This document shows positions 43,232-44,016 of a stretch of DNA of 44,016 nt, piece by piece. The DNA is from a virus. The position numbers were made by a program, and so were the translations under genes. The stretch is from IMG/VR virus record IMGVR_UViG_3300008516_000235, positions 1-44,016 of that record. One strand, written 5' to 3'. Position 1 is the first letter of the stretch; each line of letters starts with the position of its first letter. The notes below the pieces were generated by a model that saw only the letters and a list, made by a program, of their open reading frames with translations, was not told where the DNA came from and searched no databases.

Positions 43232-44016
43232 ATGAAGAAAGCACTTGTTTTGACGATGGCGGTCGTGCTGTGTCTCGGGCTTGTTGGCTTCGCTGACATC
43301 CAGAACCGGTACGACCCTGATGACGACGGCGAAGAGCTGTGGTTCGGGGACGGCAATGAGCTTGTCTTCGGCGCCGGTGACGATGCTTCACTCGTGTGGG
43401 AAGATGGTGACGCGAATGCGAACTACCTGTTGCTGGAACTTCCTGCCGGCGGAGCGGTCAACGTCCCGGTGTTCGGTATCGGGATCACGCTGGATGACGA
43501 AGACCTCGATCTGTACAACGGCATCACGCAGCCAACGTTTGCGGTGATGGATGCCGATGCCGATAGCTCAGTCTATCTCTCGTTCAGCGAAGACGATGTG
43601 GGTCTGCTCGCAGGCAAGGGCTCGGCAACATCGTTCGGCATCACCTTTGCAACGCTGACGAGCACGGCATCGACCTTGGCCGTGACGTACAGTCCAGACT
43701 TCCGGATTGGCTTCGACAGCGGATCCTACATGAAGTTCGCTGTGGCGGATACGAGTGGCAGCGTGACGGTTACACAAGTAGGCGGGACGAAAGCGTATAC
43801 ACATACCGCGGCTGGGGGGTTCAGTTACGTCGGCGACTTCGATGTCACCGGCGCTATCTCAGGGACGTCGTTCACTGGCTTGGAGATCGGTGTTGATGTT
43901 CAGGCGTACGATGCAGAATTGGCGGCGCTCGCCGCACTCACGTTCGCGGATGACAAGATCATTCTCGGTACAGGTGCAGGGACCATAGCGATGGCAGATT
44001 GTAGTGCCTATGCCCA
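43232..44016 (+). CDS. Head-region virion protein with signal peptide, N-terminal part (continues at 1)
   Basis: The frame opens at ATG 43232 after AGGGGGGAATCGAC and is still open at the window end, in phase with the coding region 1..612. The N-terminus is a signal peptide: MKKALVLTMAVVLCLGLVGFA. The mature part is acidic and beta-rich (ELWFGDGNELVFGAGDDASLVWEDGDAN), with a GTSFTGLEIG linker and the first copy of LTFADDKIILGTGAGTI. It directly follows the capsid gene, the place of decoration or head-fibre proteins. A Sec signal on such a protein is unexpected. Confidence 0.8.
   Translation, partial: MKKALVLTMAVVLCLGLVGFADIQNRYDPDDDGEELWFGDGNELVFGAGDDASLVWEDGDANANYLLLELPAGGAVNVPVFGIGITLDDEDLDLYNGITQPTFAVMDADADSSVYLSFSEDDVGLLAGKGSATSFGITFATLTSTASTLAVTYSPDFRIGFDSGSYMKFAVADTSGSVTVTQVGGTKAYTHTAAGGFSYVGDFDVTGAISGTSFTGLEIGVDVQAYDAELAALAALTFADDKIILGTGAGTIAMADCSAYA
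43991..44016. repeat. Terminal direct repeat, right copy (circle join)
   Basis: These bases are identical to 1..26. They should be counted only once when the circle is closed. Confidence 0.93.

Noticed and set aside
1-44016. CRISPR array or diversity-generating retroelement
   Set aside because: No regularly spaced direct repeats with unique spacers were seen; the only regular arrays are the 60-bp coding repeats and the 14-bp iterons. No reverse transcriptase motif (YxDD context) was found.

Overview
The window is a complete, circular, tailed-phage genome that has been cut open inside a gene. Its last 26 bases (43991..44016) repeat its first 26, and the gene starting at 43232 runs off the right end in frame with the coding region at 1..612. 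The unique circle is therefore about 43,990 bp. Almost every gene is on the + strand, tightly packed with ATGA or TGATG overlaps. The virion set (HK97-type portal, prohead protease and capsid, long tape measure, Dit- and Tal-like tail-tip proteins, no sheath) indicates a siphovirus. A large serine recombinase and an XRE regulator indicate a temperate life style. I cannot name the host. Several products carry Sec signal peptides or lipoboxes, and promoters are sigma70-like with 17-bp spacers, so the host is a bacterium. No close match to a familiar cultured phage was apparent.

Layout. Late region (38.7 kb, through the circle join, to about 19.7 kb): a promoter directly followed by a strong terminator, a tRNA-like element, portal fused to a MuF-type domain, protease, capsid protein, a signal-peptide-bearing virion protein across the join, connectors, head closure, neck protein, tail terminator, tail tube, tail assembly chaperone with a -1 frameshift, tape measure, tail-tip and fibre genes, then membrane, secreted and peptidase-like genes that may include lysis functions. 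A leftward lipoprotein gene with PKD and beta-helix character (19957..20919) has its own promoter and separates late from early genes. Early region (21 to 38.7 kb): a rightward promoter, a mosaic of duplicated small modules (structured RNA, small ORF, ribbon-helix-helix protein) interrupted by HNH nuclease remnants, an intact HNH gene with its own promoter, an XRE regulator, a RecB/Cas4-like nuclease and an SSB-like protein, many small zinc-ribbon proteins, the serine recombinase, homing-nuclease remnants, a replication initiator containing four tandem 14-bp iterons, more small genes, and the two terminase subunits.

Most notable. (1) The Dit protein is split: its N-terminal half is at 8803..9378, while Dit-type C-terminal domains sit 3.3-3.6 kb downstream in two tandem copies. 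One of these is fused to a long array of 60-bp repeats with two alternative half-units. (2) A structured RNA with the same architecture occurs three times (21197, 21771, 26372). It has a 9-12 bp closing stem and an invariant GCCGG/CCGGC hairpin abutting that stem. (3) Two tRNA-like elements have intact acceptor and T-arm features but no normal cloverleaf. (4) A promoter-terminator pair ahead of the portal gene has the layout expected for antitermination control of late genes. All of these come from reading the sequence by eye; none has been checked by database search or folding software.
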